DNA of 64,000 nt from Haloarcula rara (GCF_029338235.1 NZ_CP119785.1:2790001-2854000), one strand, 5' to 3'. Positions 25,310 to 36,022 are shown, counted from the stretch's first letter. Made by a program: numbers and translations. Notes: a model not told the origin generated them from the sequence alone.

Positions 25310-28036
25310 TCACCGCGCCCATTCGACCATCCGGCCGTAGACGGGGTCGGTCCCGAGGACCTCGGCGTCGCCCACCAGAACGAGCGCCTTCTTCGCCCGG
25401 GTCAGCGCGACGTTGATGCGCCGGTAGTCCTCGAAGATGGGGCCTTCGAGCGCGCCGGTGGCGACGAAGGAAACCACGATGACCTCCTTGCTCGACCCCT
25501 GGAACCGGTCGACCGTGTCGACGGCCACGTCGGGGAGGCGTCGATTCAGCTCGGCGACCTGCGCGCGGAAGGGCGCGATGACGCCGATGTCCTCGGCGGG
25601 CACACCCGCCGACCGGTAGGCTCCGACCACCTCGGCCACGGCGTCGGCCTCCGGGGGATTGGTGTTGCCGGTCTGGCTGCCGTCCGGGTCGACGAAAGCC
25701 ACGCTGTCGCGCAGATGGGCGGGCAGCCCTTCCATCGCAACGCCGTCGAGATCGTCGATTTGCTGGGCGGCCACCGCGCCCGTCGCCGGGCGTAACTGAC
25801 CGTCGTAGAACTCCCGCGAGGCGAAAGCCTGGATTCGCTGGGCCATCCGGTACTGGCGGTCCAGCATGACGCCCGCTTCCGGGAACGCCTCGATGAGTCG
25901 CTCGAACAGCGACGTCGAGAGGGTCTCGTCGTCGGATTGCACGACGGGCGGGAGCTGCTGGTGGTCGCCGACCAGCACGAACCGGTCGGCGAGTGTCGTC
26001 GCCGCCAGCGTCCCCGGCTCGGTCAGCTGGCCGGCCTCGTCGACGACGGCCGCGTCGAACGATTGGCTCTGCATCGCCGTCCCGCCACAGGTCGCGGTCG
26101 TCGCCGCGACAACCTGTGCGTTCTGCAGTGTGCCCGCACATTCGTCAGGGTCGCCCGACTGCTCTAACCGGTATTGCTGCATGTCCTCGCGGACGCCGCT
26201 CTCGGTACCCACGCGGACGATGTCGGTGTAGCCCTGCTCCTCGAGCGCTTCGATGGCGTTGTCGACGGCCCGGTTGGTAAAGGCCGACAGGAGTACCCTA
26301 TCGCCCTGTTCGACCAGCGCCCGCACCATCCGGGCCAGCGTGTACGTCTTACCCGTCCCGGGCGGGCCATGCACCAGCGCGAAGTCCTCGGCCCCGACGG
26401 CCAGCTGGCAGGCCTCGTTCTGGGCGTCGTTGTTGTCGATGAACGTCTCCGCGACGGGCTCGAATTCGGGCTCTCGCCGGCCGAAGAGCACGTCCTTGCG
26501 CTCCGGTGGCTGCGTGAGCAGTGCGTCGTGGAGCGCGTTCTGGAGCCGGTCGGTCGTGATTTCGGAGGGGTAGACGTCCAGCCGACGCAGGTCAAGGGGC
26601 TCGTCGGTCGTGACGACGATTTCGCCCTCGCTCAACCGTTGTACTCGCCCCAATTCGGCGTCGCCGCCGACGGGGTCGCCGTCGCTCGCCATCACGTAGT
26701 CGCCCTCGCGAATCTTCGAGACGGCGCCGGTCCCTTTCGCTCGAAGTTCCCACTGGCCGCCGTCGAGTTCGGTGCGGCCAGTCGGCTCCAGGGCCACGAG
26801 CGCGCGGTCGTCGTCGGCCCGTTCCTCGGGGGTCTGTTCCCAGAGCTTGGCGTACTCGCGGTGGACCGCACGGCGCTCGGCCTCGATAGCCCGGTAGAAC
26901 CGCTCGAAGTACTCGCGTTCCTCGTCGGGGATGGCCACACCCACCTGCCCGGCCTTTGACTCCTGGTCCAGCCGGCCAGAGACCGCCATACAGGTGTCCT
27001 GTTCGAAGCAGTACTCGCACTTGGCGTTGGCCTCGTACCCTGTCGGCACGCCTGTCTCGTGTTCCATCGCCGCGATAGCGTTGCGGGTCCGGACGACGTA
27101 TTTCAGCAGGCCGGCCCCGATGGAGAACTCCTTTGCCGGCGAGAGGTCCCCGCTCTCCTCGTTCCGGTCGACGGCGGCGTTTTTCGTATAGAGGAGCGTG
27201 CCGGTGTCGGGCGCCGCCTCGATTGGCGTCTGTGTCGCGCCGCCGTCGCCGGCCATCACCGCGCTCGCGTCCAGTGACTTCGCCGCGCGCTCGCCCAGCA
27301 TCAGCGCGTAGGCGGTCGCCTGAATCTTGTCCTGGAAGCGCGGGTCACGTTTGGTGTTCTTGCCGGTCTTGAGTTCGACCGGCATCCCGCGGCGGACGGC
27401 GTCGGCCCGGCCCTTCATCCCGTAGCGCTCGGAGATGAGCGTCATCTCGGAGCGCCACTGGTCTTTCTCAGTGAGGGTCCCCTGATTCAGCCACCCTTCG
27501 ATGGCCTTCGCGTGGTCGCGGACGTCACCGGCAACGCCGTCGGCGGTCCGGCCCAGCAGGCCGATGTCCAGCCCCGCCTCGTGGACCTGGTCCTCGATGG
27601 CCGTCTCCACGTCCCGGCCCCGCAGGAGGTCGCCGAACACCTCGTGGACGACGGTCCCCTTGACGAGCGGGTAGGCGAGTTCGGCCCCGTCGAGTTTGCG
27701 TAGATAGTACATCCGGGGACACTGCACCCACGCCCGGATGTCGGTCACGTCGACGAGGAACGAGGGCTCGACGACGATAGTCGAGTCGCCGCCGACTGAA
27801 TACTGCGTCTCGCCCTGGTACTGGCGCTCGTCGGGGTCGTAGACGGCCAGTTCCATCCCGGCGTCGAGATACTCGGCGGTCTCGGTCCACTTGCCCCACA
27901 GCGTCACGGTCGTCGGCTCGCCGGCGCCCCTCTCGGGTCGCAGCGTCACCTCACAGAGCTGGCTCTCACCGTACTGCGTGTTGACGGTCTTGGGGTCTTC
28001 GACGTCGACGACGACACCGCGCAATTGCACGGGCAT
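25310..28036 (-). CDS. Dna2-type nuclease-helicase (Cas4-like nuclease + SF1 helicase)
   Basis: 908 residues from the ATG at 28036 (a GTG directly before it is an alternative). The N-terminal OB-like domain (about 1-95) is followed by a PD-(D/E)XK Cas4/RecB nuclease: AWVQCPRMYYLRK, VHEVFGDLL, GRADAV...PVELKTGK, and CEYCFEQDTC, giving four cysteines for a 4Fe-4S cluster. The helicase has [44 protein letters not shown] and VDRFQGSSKEVIVVS. This is the Dna2 architecture used in flap processing and end resection. A dense shadow frame covers the other strand. Confidence 0.92.
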   Translation of the reverse strand: MPVQLRGVVVDVEDPKTVNTQYGESQLCEVTLRPERGAGEPTTVTLWGKWTETAEYLDAGMELAVYDPDERQYQGETQYSVGGDSTIVVEPSFLVDVTDIRAWVQCPRMYYLRKLDGAELAYPLVKGTVVHEVFGDLLRGRDVETAIEDQVHEAGLDIGLLGRTADGVAGDVRDHAKAIEGWLNQGTLTEKDQWRSEMTLISERYGMKGRADAVRRGMPVELKTGKNTKRDPRFQDKIQATAYALMLGERAAKSLDASAVMAGDGGATQTPIEAAPDTGTLLYTKNAAVDRNEESGDLSPAKEFSIGAGLLKYVVRTRNAIAAMEHETGVPTGYEANAKCEYCFEQDTCMAVSGRLDQESKAGQVGVAIPDEEREYFERFYRAIEAERRAVHREYAKLWEQTPEERADDDRALVALEPTGRTELDGGQWELRAKGTGAVSKIREGDYVMASDGDPVGGDAELGRVQRLSEGEIVVTTDEPLDLRRLDVYPSEITTDRLQNALHDALLTQPPERKDVLFGRREPEFEPVAETFIDNNDAQNEACQLAVGAEDFALVHGPPGTGKTYTLARMVRALVEQGDRVLLSAFTNRAVDNAIEALEEQGYTDIVRVGTESGVREDMQQYRLEQSGDPDECAGTLQNAQVVAATTATCGGTAMQSQSFDAAVVDEAGQLTEPGTLAATTLADRFVLVGDHQQLPPVVQSDDETLSTSLFERLIEAFPEAGVMLDRQYRMAQRIQAFASREFYDGQLRPATGAVAAQQIDDLDGVAMEGLPAHLRDSVAFVDPDGSQTGNTNPPEADAVAEVVGAYRSAGVPAEDIGVIAPFRAQVAELNRRLPDVAVDTVDRFQGSSKEVIVVSFVATGALEGPIFEDYRRINVALTRAKKALVLVGDAEVLGTDPVYGRMVEWAR

Positions 28037-28076
28037 CACAACGACTGGGGTCGGAAAAACGCTGTCGGTCAGTCAC

Positions 28077-28451
28077 TCACTCGTTCCCGTCATGGGCGTA
28101 CTCCCGCAACGTCTCCAGTGAGACGTCTTCGAGGACGTCCTCGCTCGTGGCCGCCAGATTGACCGGCGGCGCCGTGCCGGCCTCGTGGGCCTCTATCCAG
28201 CGTGGGACACAGACACACCAGTGGTCGCCCGGCTCCAGCCCCGGAAAGTCAAGCTCCGGCCGTGGGGTCACGAGGTCGTTGCCCTGTGCCTTGCTGTACT
28301 GCAGGAACTCTTCAGTCATCACGGCACAGATCTCGTGCCGGCCGGGGTCACGCTGCAGCGGGTAACAGTAGCCGTCCCGCATGAACCCAGTCGTCGGGTC
28401 CATCGAGCAGGCGGCGAGTTCTTCACCGAGGACGTTAGTCTCGCTCTCCAT
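28077..28451 (-). CDS. DUF2237 family protein
   Basis: 124 residues with NVLGEELAACSMDPTTGFMRDGYC, HEICAVMTEEFLQYSKAQGNDLVTPRPELDFPGLEPGDHWCVCVPRW and EAGTAPPVNLAATSEDVLEDV. This string is diagnostic for DUF2237, a small soluble family with several conserved cysteines found across bacteria and haloarchaea. Function unknown. It lies 40 bases upstream of the Dna2-type gene in the same orientation. Confidence 0.9.
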   Translation of the reverse strand: MESETNVLGEELAACSMDPTTGFMRDGYCYPLQRDPGRHEICAVMTEEFLQYSKAQGNDLVTPRPELDFPGLEPGDHWCVCVPRWIEAHEAGTAPPVNLAATSEDVLEDVSLETLREYAHDGNE

Positions 28452-28495
28452 GGTTGCCTTCCCGGGCGGCGACCCAAAACCGTTTGGTCGCTTGG

Positions 28496-29758
28496 CTACT
28501 CCTCGCCGTCCCTGAACAGCTCGCCCAGCTCCTCGGCGTCGTCGTCTGATTCCGCATCCGCGTTCTCGCCGGACTGGTCGGCTGCGCCGGCGTCGGTGTC
28601 GGACGAGGGCCCCTCGTCGTGCCCGTCGACCCGCTGGCTCCCGGACGGCTGTGGTTCCGGCTGGCGGTCGGCCTGCTCGCTCCCCTGCCCGGCGCGGTCC
28701 GTGTCGCCACTCTCGCCAGGCGCATCCGGGTCGAGCTGTGCGGCCCCGCCCTCGACGGTCGAGGTGCCGTTTTCACCCACCGACGGCGCGTCCGGCGAGA
28801 CGGCGGGCACGTCCACGCTGTCGAGCACCGACCGGACGATGTCGTCGGGGTCGACGTTTTCGACGGTGGCTTCGGTCGTCAGGATGAGGCGGTGGCTCAT
28901 AGTCGCCCGGGCCATCCGCTTTACGTCCTCCGGCGTGGCGTACTCGCGGCCGTCGATGACGGCGCTTGCCCGGACCGCCTCGAACACACGCTGGACCCCG
29001 CGTGGGGAGACGCCAATCTCGGTGCGGTCGTCCTCGCGGGTCGCCCGGGCGAGGTCGACGATGTAGCGGCGCACCTTCTCGTCGACGCGGATGTCCTCAG
29101 CCAGCTCCTGCAGTTCGAGCACCGTCTCGGGCGTCACCACCGGGTCGACGCTTGGCGCGAGGGTTCGTCGGCTGGCCCGCATCTCCAGTAGGCTCATCTC
29201 CCCGTCGACGTCGGGATACCCCATCGAGGTCTTGACGCTGAAGCGGTCCCGCTGGGCTTCGGGCAGGCGGAAGGTCCCCTCCTGCTCGACGGGGTTCTGC
29301 GTGGCGATGACGACGAACGGCTCGGGCAGGTCGTGGGTCGTCCCGTCGATACTGACCTGGCGCTCCTCCATCGACTCCAGCAAGGCGGCCTGTGTCTTCG
29401 GTGGCGCGCGGTTTATTTCGTCGGCCAGGGCCACGTTCGTGAAGACGGGACCCTTCGAGAACTCGAATCGGCCCTCGTGTTCGTTGTAGATGTTCGAACC
29501 GGTGACGTCGGCCGGGAGCAGGTCCGGCGTGAACTGGATTCGGGTAAAGGTGAGACCGAGCGACTCCGCGAGGACGCGGGCCAACACGGTCTTGCCGGTC
29601 CCCGGGACGTCCTCGACGAGGACGTGACCGCGAGCGATGACGCCCGCCAGTGTCTCGTACAGGACGCGCCGCTCGACGACGACGGCCTCCTCCACCCTGT
29701 CGACGATGTCCCGACAGCGCCCGGCAGCGACCTCGGGCGTCAGGCTCGGTTCGTTCAT
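28496..29758 (-). CDS. MoxR-family AAA ATPase
   Basis: 420 residues from ATG 29758 (MNEPSLTPEVAAGRCRDIV); the longer frame upstream is not conserved-looking. VEDVPGTGKTVLARVLAESLG is Walker A, NVALADEINRAPPKTQAALLE Walker B, and ATQNPVEQEGTFRLPEAQRDRF the sensor region. The lid domain is followed by a ~90-residue disordered acidic tail. MoxR ATPases act as chaperones for DUF58/VWA-type partners; the DUF58 and DUF4129 genes upstream in this operon are the expected partners. Confidence 0.92.
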   Translation of the reverse strand: MNEPSLTPEVAAGRCRDIVDRVEEAVVVERRVLYETLAGVIARGHVLVEDVPGTGKTVLARVLAESLGLTFTRIQFTPDLLPADVTGSNIYNEHEGRFEFSKGPVFTNVALADEINRAPPKTQAALLESMEERQVSIDGTTHDLPEPFVVIATQNPVEQEGTFRLPEAQRDRFSVKTSMGYPDVDGEMSLLEMRASRRTLAPSVDPVVTPETVLELQELAEDIRVDEKVRRYIVDLARATREDDRTEIGVSPRGVQRVFEAVRASAVIDGREYATPEDVKRMARATMSHRLILTTEATVENVDPDDIVRSVLDSVDVPAVSPDAPSVGENGTSTVEGGAAQLDPDAPGESGDTDRAGQGSEQADRQPEPQPSGSQRVDGHDEGPSSDTDAGAADQSGENADAESDDDAEELGELFRDGEE

Positions 29759-29864
29759 ACCCGTGGGTCGGCCGCCGCTCTCATGAAAGTAGCTCATTCC
29801 GCGAGCGAGCTGCTATCGGTCGCTTCCGAGTTTTTTCTGCCCCAGCGGCCCGGATAGAACGCGG

Positions 29865-31309
29865 TCACCCTCGCAGCCCGACGGCCACCAGCACGACGCC
29901 GAGAACTGCCAGCCCCATCGTGGTGGGCGACCCGATTCCCGAGCCGACCGACCGGCGCGCGAGGTCGAGCACCGTCAGTCCGGCGACGGCGACCAGCCCG
30001 ATGCCGACCGCGACGACGCCGTGGTACAGTTCCAGCCGCCGCGTCTCCGGGATGTGCCCCAGCTCGGCGGTGATTCCCAGTCCGAACGTTCCCACGTCCC
30101 AGGCGACGAGCCCGCCCGTGACTGCGGCGAAGACGAACAGCGGCGGGAACCCGTAGATGCCGCCGCCCAGTCCCATCGCGACCAGCCCGGCCGCGACGAC
30201 TGCCGGCGCGGCGGCCCGGCCGGGGAGTATTCCGACGTAAAAGCCCAGCAGGACACCGGTGAGGACCACGTAGACGACCAGCGGGAGCACCGGGACGAGA
30301 AAGAAGAACGTGACGCCGACGTAGCCCAGCCGGAGGAAGGTCGGGATAGCGACCAGCAAGGCGGCGGAGTAACAGACTGCTGCGGCGCCCGCCCCGACCG
30401 TCTGCGTCGAGAGGGTCTCGAAGCCCGCGGTCGCACTCCGGGTCACCCAGGCGAGGACCGCCAGGAGCAGGGCCAGCGCGGCGATACTGCCAAGGGGAAT
30501 CGCCGTCAGTTGGCTCAGCACGACTATCGGCCCGCCGACGAACGGTCCCGACAGGAGCGGCTGTACCGTTCCGGTTACGAGGCCCAGGAACCCGACGACG
30601 AGGGCCACCAGCGCGACCGCCGTCACCCGGAGCAGTGTGGATTTGAGCCGCCGGTACCTGGCTCGTGCGGCCTCCCGACGATGGACCGGCGTCAGTTCGA
30701 TAGCCGGGAACGCCCGGACCGCGACGTAGAGACAGACGGCTGCGATGGCGAGCAGTCCGACCAGGCCGAAAAAGGAGACGACTGGACCGGTCCCACGCGT
30801 CAGCGACAGCACTACTTCTCGGCCGAGAAGGCCCACGCCGGCGACGACCCCCAGAACGACCAGCCACACGACGAACAGCAGGTACGAGAGCCCGCTCTCG
30901 ACGAGCGTCGTCCTGACCGTCGGCTGGTCGAAGGCGTCGTTCCAGCCGGCGGTCACGCCGAACATCGCAGCAAGGCCACCGACCACGAGCGCGGCGACAC
31001 CGAGGCTCTGCAGGGCCACCAGGCCGCTGACCCCGACCAGCGCGGCGAGGACGACCGCCGCCGGGAGAAAGAGCAGGTGGCCGAGCACTGTGGGCTGCAG
31101 GCGGTCCCGGGACAGCAGCGCCATCCCGGCCGACACGAGCCCGACCTGCAGCGCGAAAGAGGTGAACATGAGCGGCTTGCCGACGATGCCGCCGGCGGCG
31201 GCGAGCACCGCGACGACGACGACGGCGATGACGGTCAGGCTGGCCCCCGCGGTCGGCCCTCGTCGCCGACGGCGGACGGGTTGTCGAGGCGCGTCCCACC
31301 GATGGCCAT
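29865..31309 (-). pseudogene. Polytopic membrane protein of the MoxR-DUF58 operon (DUF7519-like), frameshifted
   Basis: The natural start is the ATG at 31309, directly after the TGA of the DUF58 gene; it reads MAIGGTRLDNPSAVGDEGRPRGPA and then stops. The remaining protein (SLTVIAVVVVAVLAAAGGIVGKPLMFTSFALQVGL... to 29865) is in another frame. One more base in the GGGGG run (plus-strand CCCCC at 31244-31248) joins them. The product would be about 480 residues with some 12 membrane helices, matching the multi-span protein usually placed between DUF58 and MoxR in haloarchaea. The family number is from memory and less sure than the topology. Confidence 0.8.
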
Positions 31310-32616
31310 TCAGGACCCACCTCCCGCGCGGACGCTGTCACCGGCCCGGTGGGCCTCGACGGCGAAGGTCGCTTCGAGGATGGTCGGCAGCGGCGTCCCC
31401 GGCGCCAGTCGATGGTTCGGGCCCCGCCGGCCTGACAGCGGGCCAGCCGGGTCCGGCGCCGGACCTGTTCGTACTGGCCGCTGACCGTGTTCGACGCCAC
31501 GATATCGGGCGAGAGCACCGTCCGTGACTGGCCCGTCCCGGACCACTGTTCGACCATCGCGACCGGCGCGTCGTCGAGCAGTGGCGAGACAAGCACGAAC
31601 TGGGCCTCCCGCCCGACCAGGCCGCCGAGCTTCCGGGCCTGCCGCGTCGGGTCTCGCTCGCTCGCCGGCGCCGCGTCGATGGCCTCGCCCAGCACCGCGA
31701 TGGCCCGCGAGCGCTGTTCGCTCCCGCTGCCCGGCGGCAGCCACACCAGCCCGCCCGGGCCGTCGCCGTCGACACCGACGACGGCGACGGCGACGTCGTG
31801 CCCGGCGCCCAGCAGCGTGTTGAGCGCCCGCGTCGCCGCGTACGCGCCCAGCTCGACAGCCGTCGGGCGGCCCGGCCCGGCGGCCACCCGCGCGGCTTCC
31901 CGGGCGTCCAGCACGAACACGACCGTCGCCGACACCTGCCGGTCGTAGTTGATAGTCGAGAGCTCCCCCTGCTTGGCGTAGCCGCGCCAGTCGATGCGAC
32001 CGGCGGGGTCGCCGTGGCGGTACTCCCGGGTGGAGTGGAAGGTGAGCCCCTCACCGGGCGAGTCCGTCGTGAGCCGCCCCACACGAGTGTCGCCCACGTC
32101 TGACAGCGGCGGCGCGTCGGCGTCCAGCCGACAGACCAGTCGCGTGTCGCCCGCCGGCGTCCGGTCGGCCGTCGCCACGGCCCCCGCGCCGGAGCCACGG
32201 ACCCGCAGGCGGGCCGGCGGGAAGTCGAACTCGCCGCGGCGGGCCACGACCAGATAGGAGAGGGTCAGCGTCTCGCCGGGTTCGAGCGTCTGTCCGCCCC
32301 TCGGTGTCCCTTGCATCACTGCGAGGGCCTCGGGAACGGGGTCGACGACGCGCAGGTCCGAAACCGTCCGGTCTCCGTCGTTGGTCACGGAGAGTGTGAC
32401 AGTCACCGGGTGGCCCGGCGGTGCGACGCGCGGGTCGACCTGCCGGGTGGCGGTGAGTGTCTCCGGCACGGCGGCCGTCGAGACCGAGCCGTAGGCCACG
32501 TAGGCCAGCGGAATCGTCGCGGCAAGGAGCAGGGTCCCGTTGCCCTCGAAAGCGCCGACGAAGCCCAGCAGGGCGGTTGCGACGACCGCCCCGCGCCAGC
32601 GGACCCGCCGGACCAT
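31310..32616 (-). pseudogene. DUF58 domain protein, frameshifted near its C-terminus
   Basis: Starts ATG 32616 (MVRRVRWRGAVVATALLGF), overlapping the previous stop in TGATG. Two N-terminal helices are followed by a CARDB/DUF11-like stretch (VTVTLSVTNDGDRTVSDLRVVDPVP), then the DUF58 core FHSTREYRHGDPAGRIDWRGYAKQGELSTINYDRQ and a VWA-like fold. The frame breaks at TIDWRRG; adding one base to the CCCC run at 31397-31400 yields RRGTPLPTILEATFAVEAHR and a TGA at 31312-31310, right before the next ATG. Expected product about 435 residues. DUF58 proteins partner MoxR ATPases. Confidence 0.87.
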
Positions 32617-33535
32617 CAGTCGTCACCCCCGAACGCTCGGTCGGCCACGCGACCGGGTCACTGTCGCCGTCCGTCGGCTGCGTGTCGCCGTCACGCCCCT
32701 GGTCCGCTGTCGACCCCGGGCCGCTGCCCGCGGCCGCCTCGCGCTCCGGTGTCACATCGGATCCGTCCGGGGACGACGCCCCGTCTGGACTGTCTTTCTC
32801 GTACTCCGGGGCACCCACCGACGCACCCCCTTCGACGGCCCGGCGCAGCCTCCCGTCGGTGGCCCGCTGGAGGTCGTCGAGCGTCGGTTCGACCACGGGC
32901 ATCGGCCGGGGAGCCCGCTGGCCGACGACCGGCGGCAGCGCCGCGTCGGCCGCCCGGGCGACGGCCCCGACGGCGCGGGCCGTCCGGTGACGGACGGCTT
33001 TCCCGGGGAAGAGCCACGCCCAGACCCGCCGTCGGAGTGACCGTTCCGGGGGGACGACGTTCTCGTCGAGGACGGCCGCGGCGACGGGGTCGTCGGTCCA
33101 GGACCCGTCGGCGAGCGCCGCATCGATACGGTCGCTGTCCCAGCCGCCCCGGCGCAGTGCCGCGACGAGCGTCTCCCGAAGCGGCGCTCTGACCGTCGCC
33201 AGCCCCGCCTGGACTGTGTCCTCGCGGGCGTCGCTCGCGGCCGTCTCGATGACGTCAGACAGCTCGGTCCCCGAGATGGGGTCACTCTTCTGTGTCGACT
33301 CCGGCCGCTCGTCGACGATGGCGCCGCCCTCACTCCAGGGAGGGGGAGCGAACTCACCGCCGCTCGGCGAGTGCACGAGCTTCCAGAGCGCCAGGCCGAA
33401 CACGAGCAACCCACCGACAACGGCAATCCAGGGCGGGACTCGTGTCGCGGGCTCGGTCGCGAGCAGACCAAGCAGCGCGCCCAGCACCACCAGCAGCGTT
33501 CCGAGCCCGGAAAGCAGTATCGTGAGCCGTCTCAT
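32616..33535 (-). pseudogene. Small membrane protein of the operon (DUF7269-like), frameshifted at its end
   Basis: ATG 33535 overlaps the DUF4129 stop (ATGA). Two N-terminal helices (LTILLSGLGTLLVVLGALLGLLA; WIAVVGGLLVFGLALWKL) precede a cytoplasmic domain with LRETLVAALRRGGWDSDRIDAALADGSWTDDPVAAAVLDE and a disordered acidic tail. The frame then runs on into DUF58. One extra base in the CCCCC run at 32636-32640 gives ...PTERSGGDD and TGA 32618-32616, which overlaps the DUF58 ATG as expected for this operon. About 306 residues when restored. Confidence 0.8.
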
Positions 33536-36022
33536 TCTCGCTCCTCCTCGGCCCCATCACGGGCGCGCTCGATTTCGTCGATGGCCGTCCGCGCCTGCGA
33601 CTGGCGCTCATCTGCGGGCCGGCCGCCGTACTCGACGTCGCGGAACGCTTCGGTCAGTCGCTCGACTGGCCCGCGGGGCAGTCCGCGCTCGACGGCCGCC
33701 CGGGACACCTCGGCGGGCGTCTTCGTCTGCCAGGTCCCCGGCAGGACCCAGCTCGCGAGCCGTCGCCAGAGCCGGCGTAGCGTCGGCACCGTGCCGGTAT
33801 CGGTCGACCGGCCTGACCCGGTCGCTGTAGCGTCGTCGGCATCGCCGGCCACAGACGCTGTCGACTCCCGCCCACTGAGCCACCAGCCCAGACAGGCCAG
33901 AGAGACCACTGCGGCAGCGACCAGGAAGCCGCGCCCGCCGAAGGCGTAGGTGGCGCCGGCCACGAGCGCGACGGCACCGACCGCCGCGGCGACGCCACGC
34001 AGCGGGAGCGAACGCAGCCAGGCCGCGAGTCTGCCGGGAACCGAACGGAGCCAGCGCCGAGTCGCACCGCCAGTCCCGAGAGTGAGGTCGGCAGCGTTCG
34101 GAGCCACGCCGCGAGCCGCCGAGCGCCCGCCCGGGTCCAGTCCACCAGCGATTCGAGGGCGCCGACGACCCATAGCACGGCACGGCTGCACCACTGGAGG
34201 AACGCGGAGACGAGCCCGACGGTCGTCGCACCGCCCGAGGCGAGGGTCCGTCGATAGCGATACAGCCCGACGAGCAGGACCGAAGCCGCCGCGATACCAA
34301 GCCCGAGGCGCTCACCGAGGACGTAGCCGACGTACAGCGTCCAGACGCCGGCCCACCCGTACGCGAGTCGCCGGGCGGCCCCCAGCCGCGCCATCGGGCG
34401 GTCACCGCCGTCGTGACGGCTGTGAGAACCGCCAGCAACAGCGTCAGACTGATTGTGAGCCAGTAGGCCAGCCACAGCGGGACGGTGGCCGACTGCGGGC
34501 CGACGGCGGCCGTTACCGTCCCGCTGCCCGACACCGGGAGTCGGAACGAGGCCGTCCCGTTCGACCCGGTGGTCCCCAGGCGCTGTCCGTCGAGGGCCAC
34601 CGAGGCGTTCTCGACGGGGTCGCCGTCGCGTGTCACCACGACGGTCGCCCGCTCTCCGGGGACGACCAGTCGCGGCACGAAGCGAACTGAGAGCTGCGGG
34701 ATGGTGATGGTCGTGTTGCCGCGGATCTCGCCGCGACTGACCGTCACCTCGGTGCGCTCCCTGTCCGGCACTGTCAACTCGTACCGACCGTTCTCGTCTG
34801 TCCGGCCGACCTGGGTGCCGTCGACCGCGACGCTCGCGTTCGGCATCGCCACCCCGGCCACCGTGGCCTCGAGGGTAACTCTCGACCCCGCAACCGGATC
34901 ACCGTTGATGCGAATTGTGACGTCGCTCGGAAGGTCGTACTGGCTGGAGTTGTTGACGCCAGCCGGCTCGTTCGTCTGTGTGATCGGGGCCGTCTGGATC
35001 GCGGGCCCACCGGCTGCGCGGGGTGCAGCCACTCCGACAGCGCCGGCCACACCGACCGCGGCCGCCCCGCTACCGATAGGCGATTCGGTCGCCGGTTGGT
35101 CCCCCCGGCGCGGGAACCGACAGGGCTCGTCGGTCGGTGACTCGACTGTCACGTTCAGGTCCGTCACGAACGGGGCCGTCCCAGTCACCGCGCCGCTGTC
35201 TCCCGTGCGACCGACGAACCGACCGTTGAACCACACTCGGACGCCGGCCACCGGCCGGGTGTCGACTGTGACCCGCACGGTGGTCTGGGTCCCCGGCTTC
35301 GGGCTCCCACTCACGACGGCCACACAACCCGTCTGTGGAGGTTGCGACCGGAGCGTTCGGTTGCTCGGCCAGTGGGTATCGTTCGCATCGGCGGGCCGAC
35401 GTGTGCTGTTCTCGTCTTCGACGTACTGGGTCCCGTTCTCGTCCTCGACATAGCGCGTCCCGTTTTTCTCGGCGACCCACTGGGTCCCGTTGCGGTCGCT
35501 GACCCACCGCGTGCCGTTCTCTTCGACGACCCACTGCGTGCCGTTGCGCTCTGCGACCCACCGAGTGCCGTTCTCCTCGGTGACCCACCGCGTCCCGTTG
35601 TGTTCGACGACCCTTCGGGGGCCGTCGTCGTCGCTGACCCACCGAGTGCCGTTCTCTTGGACACGCCACCGATCGCCGTCCTCGTCGGTGACCCAGTGGG
35701 TGTCGTTCTCCTCGGCGCCACGGCGGCGTTCGCCGTCGGTGCGCCTCGCGTGCTCGTCGTCGGCCGTTCTGGGCGGTAGTGTGCCTATTTCGCCGCCTTC
35801 GTTGCCGTCACCAGCCGTCGGTTCACCCGATGACCTCTCGCCCCCATCACCGTCTTCGCCCTCGCCCTCACCTTCGCCGGGGCCGTCACCGCCCAGCCCC
35901 CCTGCGCCGACGACGGGTGCGAGAAACGCCGCCGCGATCAGCCCGAAGATGCAGATGCCGACCAGGAGAAGCTGACGGCTGTCGACGCCGCTGTCACCGC
36001 CGTCGCCGCCTGTGGCTCCCAC
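33532..36022 (-). pseudogene. DUF4129 transmembrane protein with sequon-repeat ectodomain, two frameshifts
   Basis: GTG 36022 starts VGATGGDGGDSGVDSRQ and a signal-anchor helix (16-40). A disordered acidic stretch, a 13-unit nonapeptide array (residues 106-222), and two Ig/carboxypeptidase-regulatory-like domains (VTIRINGDPVAGSRVTLEATVAGV; RFVPRLVVPGERATVVVTRDGD) follow. Then come a membrane helix (LAYWLTISLTLLLAVLTAVTTAV), further helices, and the cytoplasmic DUF4129 domain (KTPAEVSRAAVERGLPRGPVERLTEAFRDVEYGGR). The frame shifts at the CCCCC run 34379-34383 and again between about 34030 and 34105; both fit single-base losses. Restored length about 830 residues. It is the first gene of the operon and probably the surface-exposed partner of DUF58/MoxR. 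Confidence 0.82.
35357..35707 (-). repeat. 13 x 27-bp tandem repeat encoding N-glycosylation sequons
   Basis: Thirteen in-phase units of nine residues with consensus NGT(R/Q)WVxxx. In order they begin NDTHW, DGDRW, NGTRW, DGPRR, NGTRW, NGTRW, NGTQW, NGTRW, NGTQW, NGTRY, NGTQY, NSTRR and NDTHW. Eleven of the thirteen carry an N-x-T sequon, and most have Trp or Tyr at position 5. The DNA copies differ at synonymous and charged positions, so the array is old rather than freshly expanded. It follows the signal anchor and should be extracellular. Confidence 0.9.

Noticed and set aside
29794..31340. C-terminal extension of the DUF58 frame running over the next gene
   Set aside because: It arises from the one-base shift at 31397-31400; the Arg/Gly/Pro-rich extension is out-of-frame translation of the membrane protein gene.
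30021..31484. Plus-strand frame of about 487 codons inside the MoxR-DUF58 operon
   Set aside because: Composition is dominated by Gln/Arg/Asp/Gly with no motif, and it lies opposite membrane-protein coding sequence.
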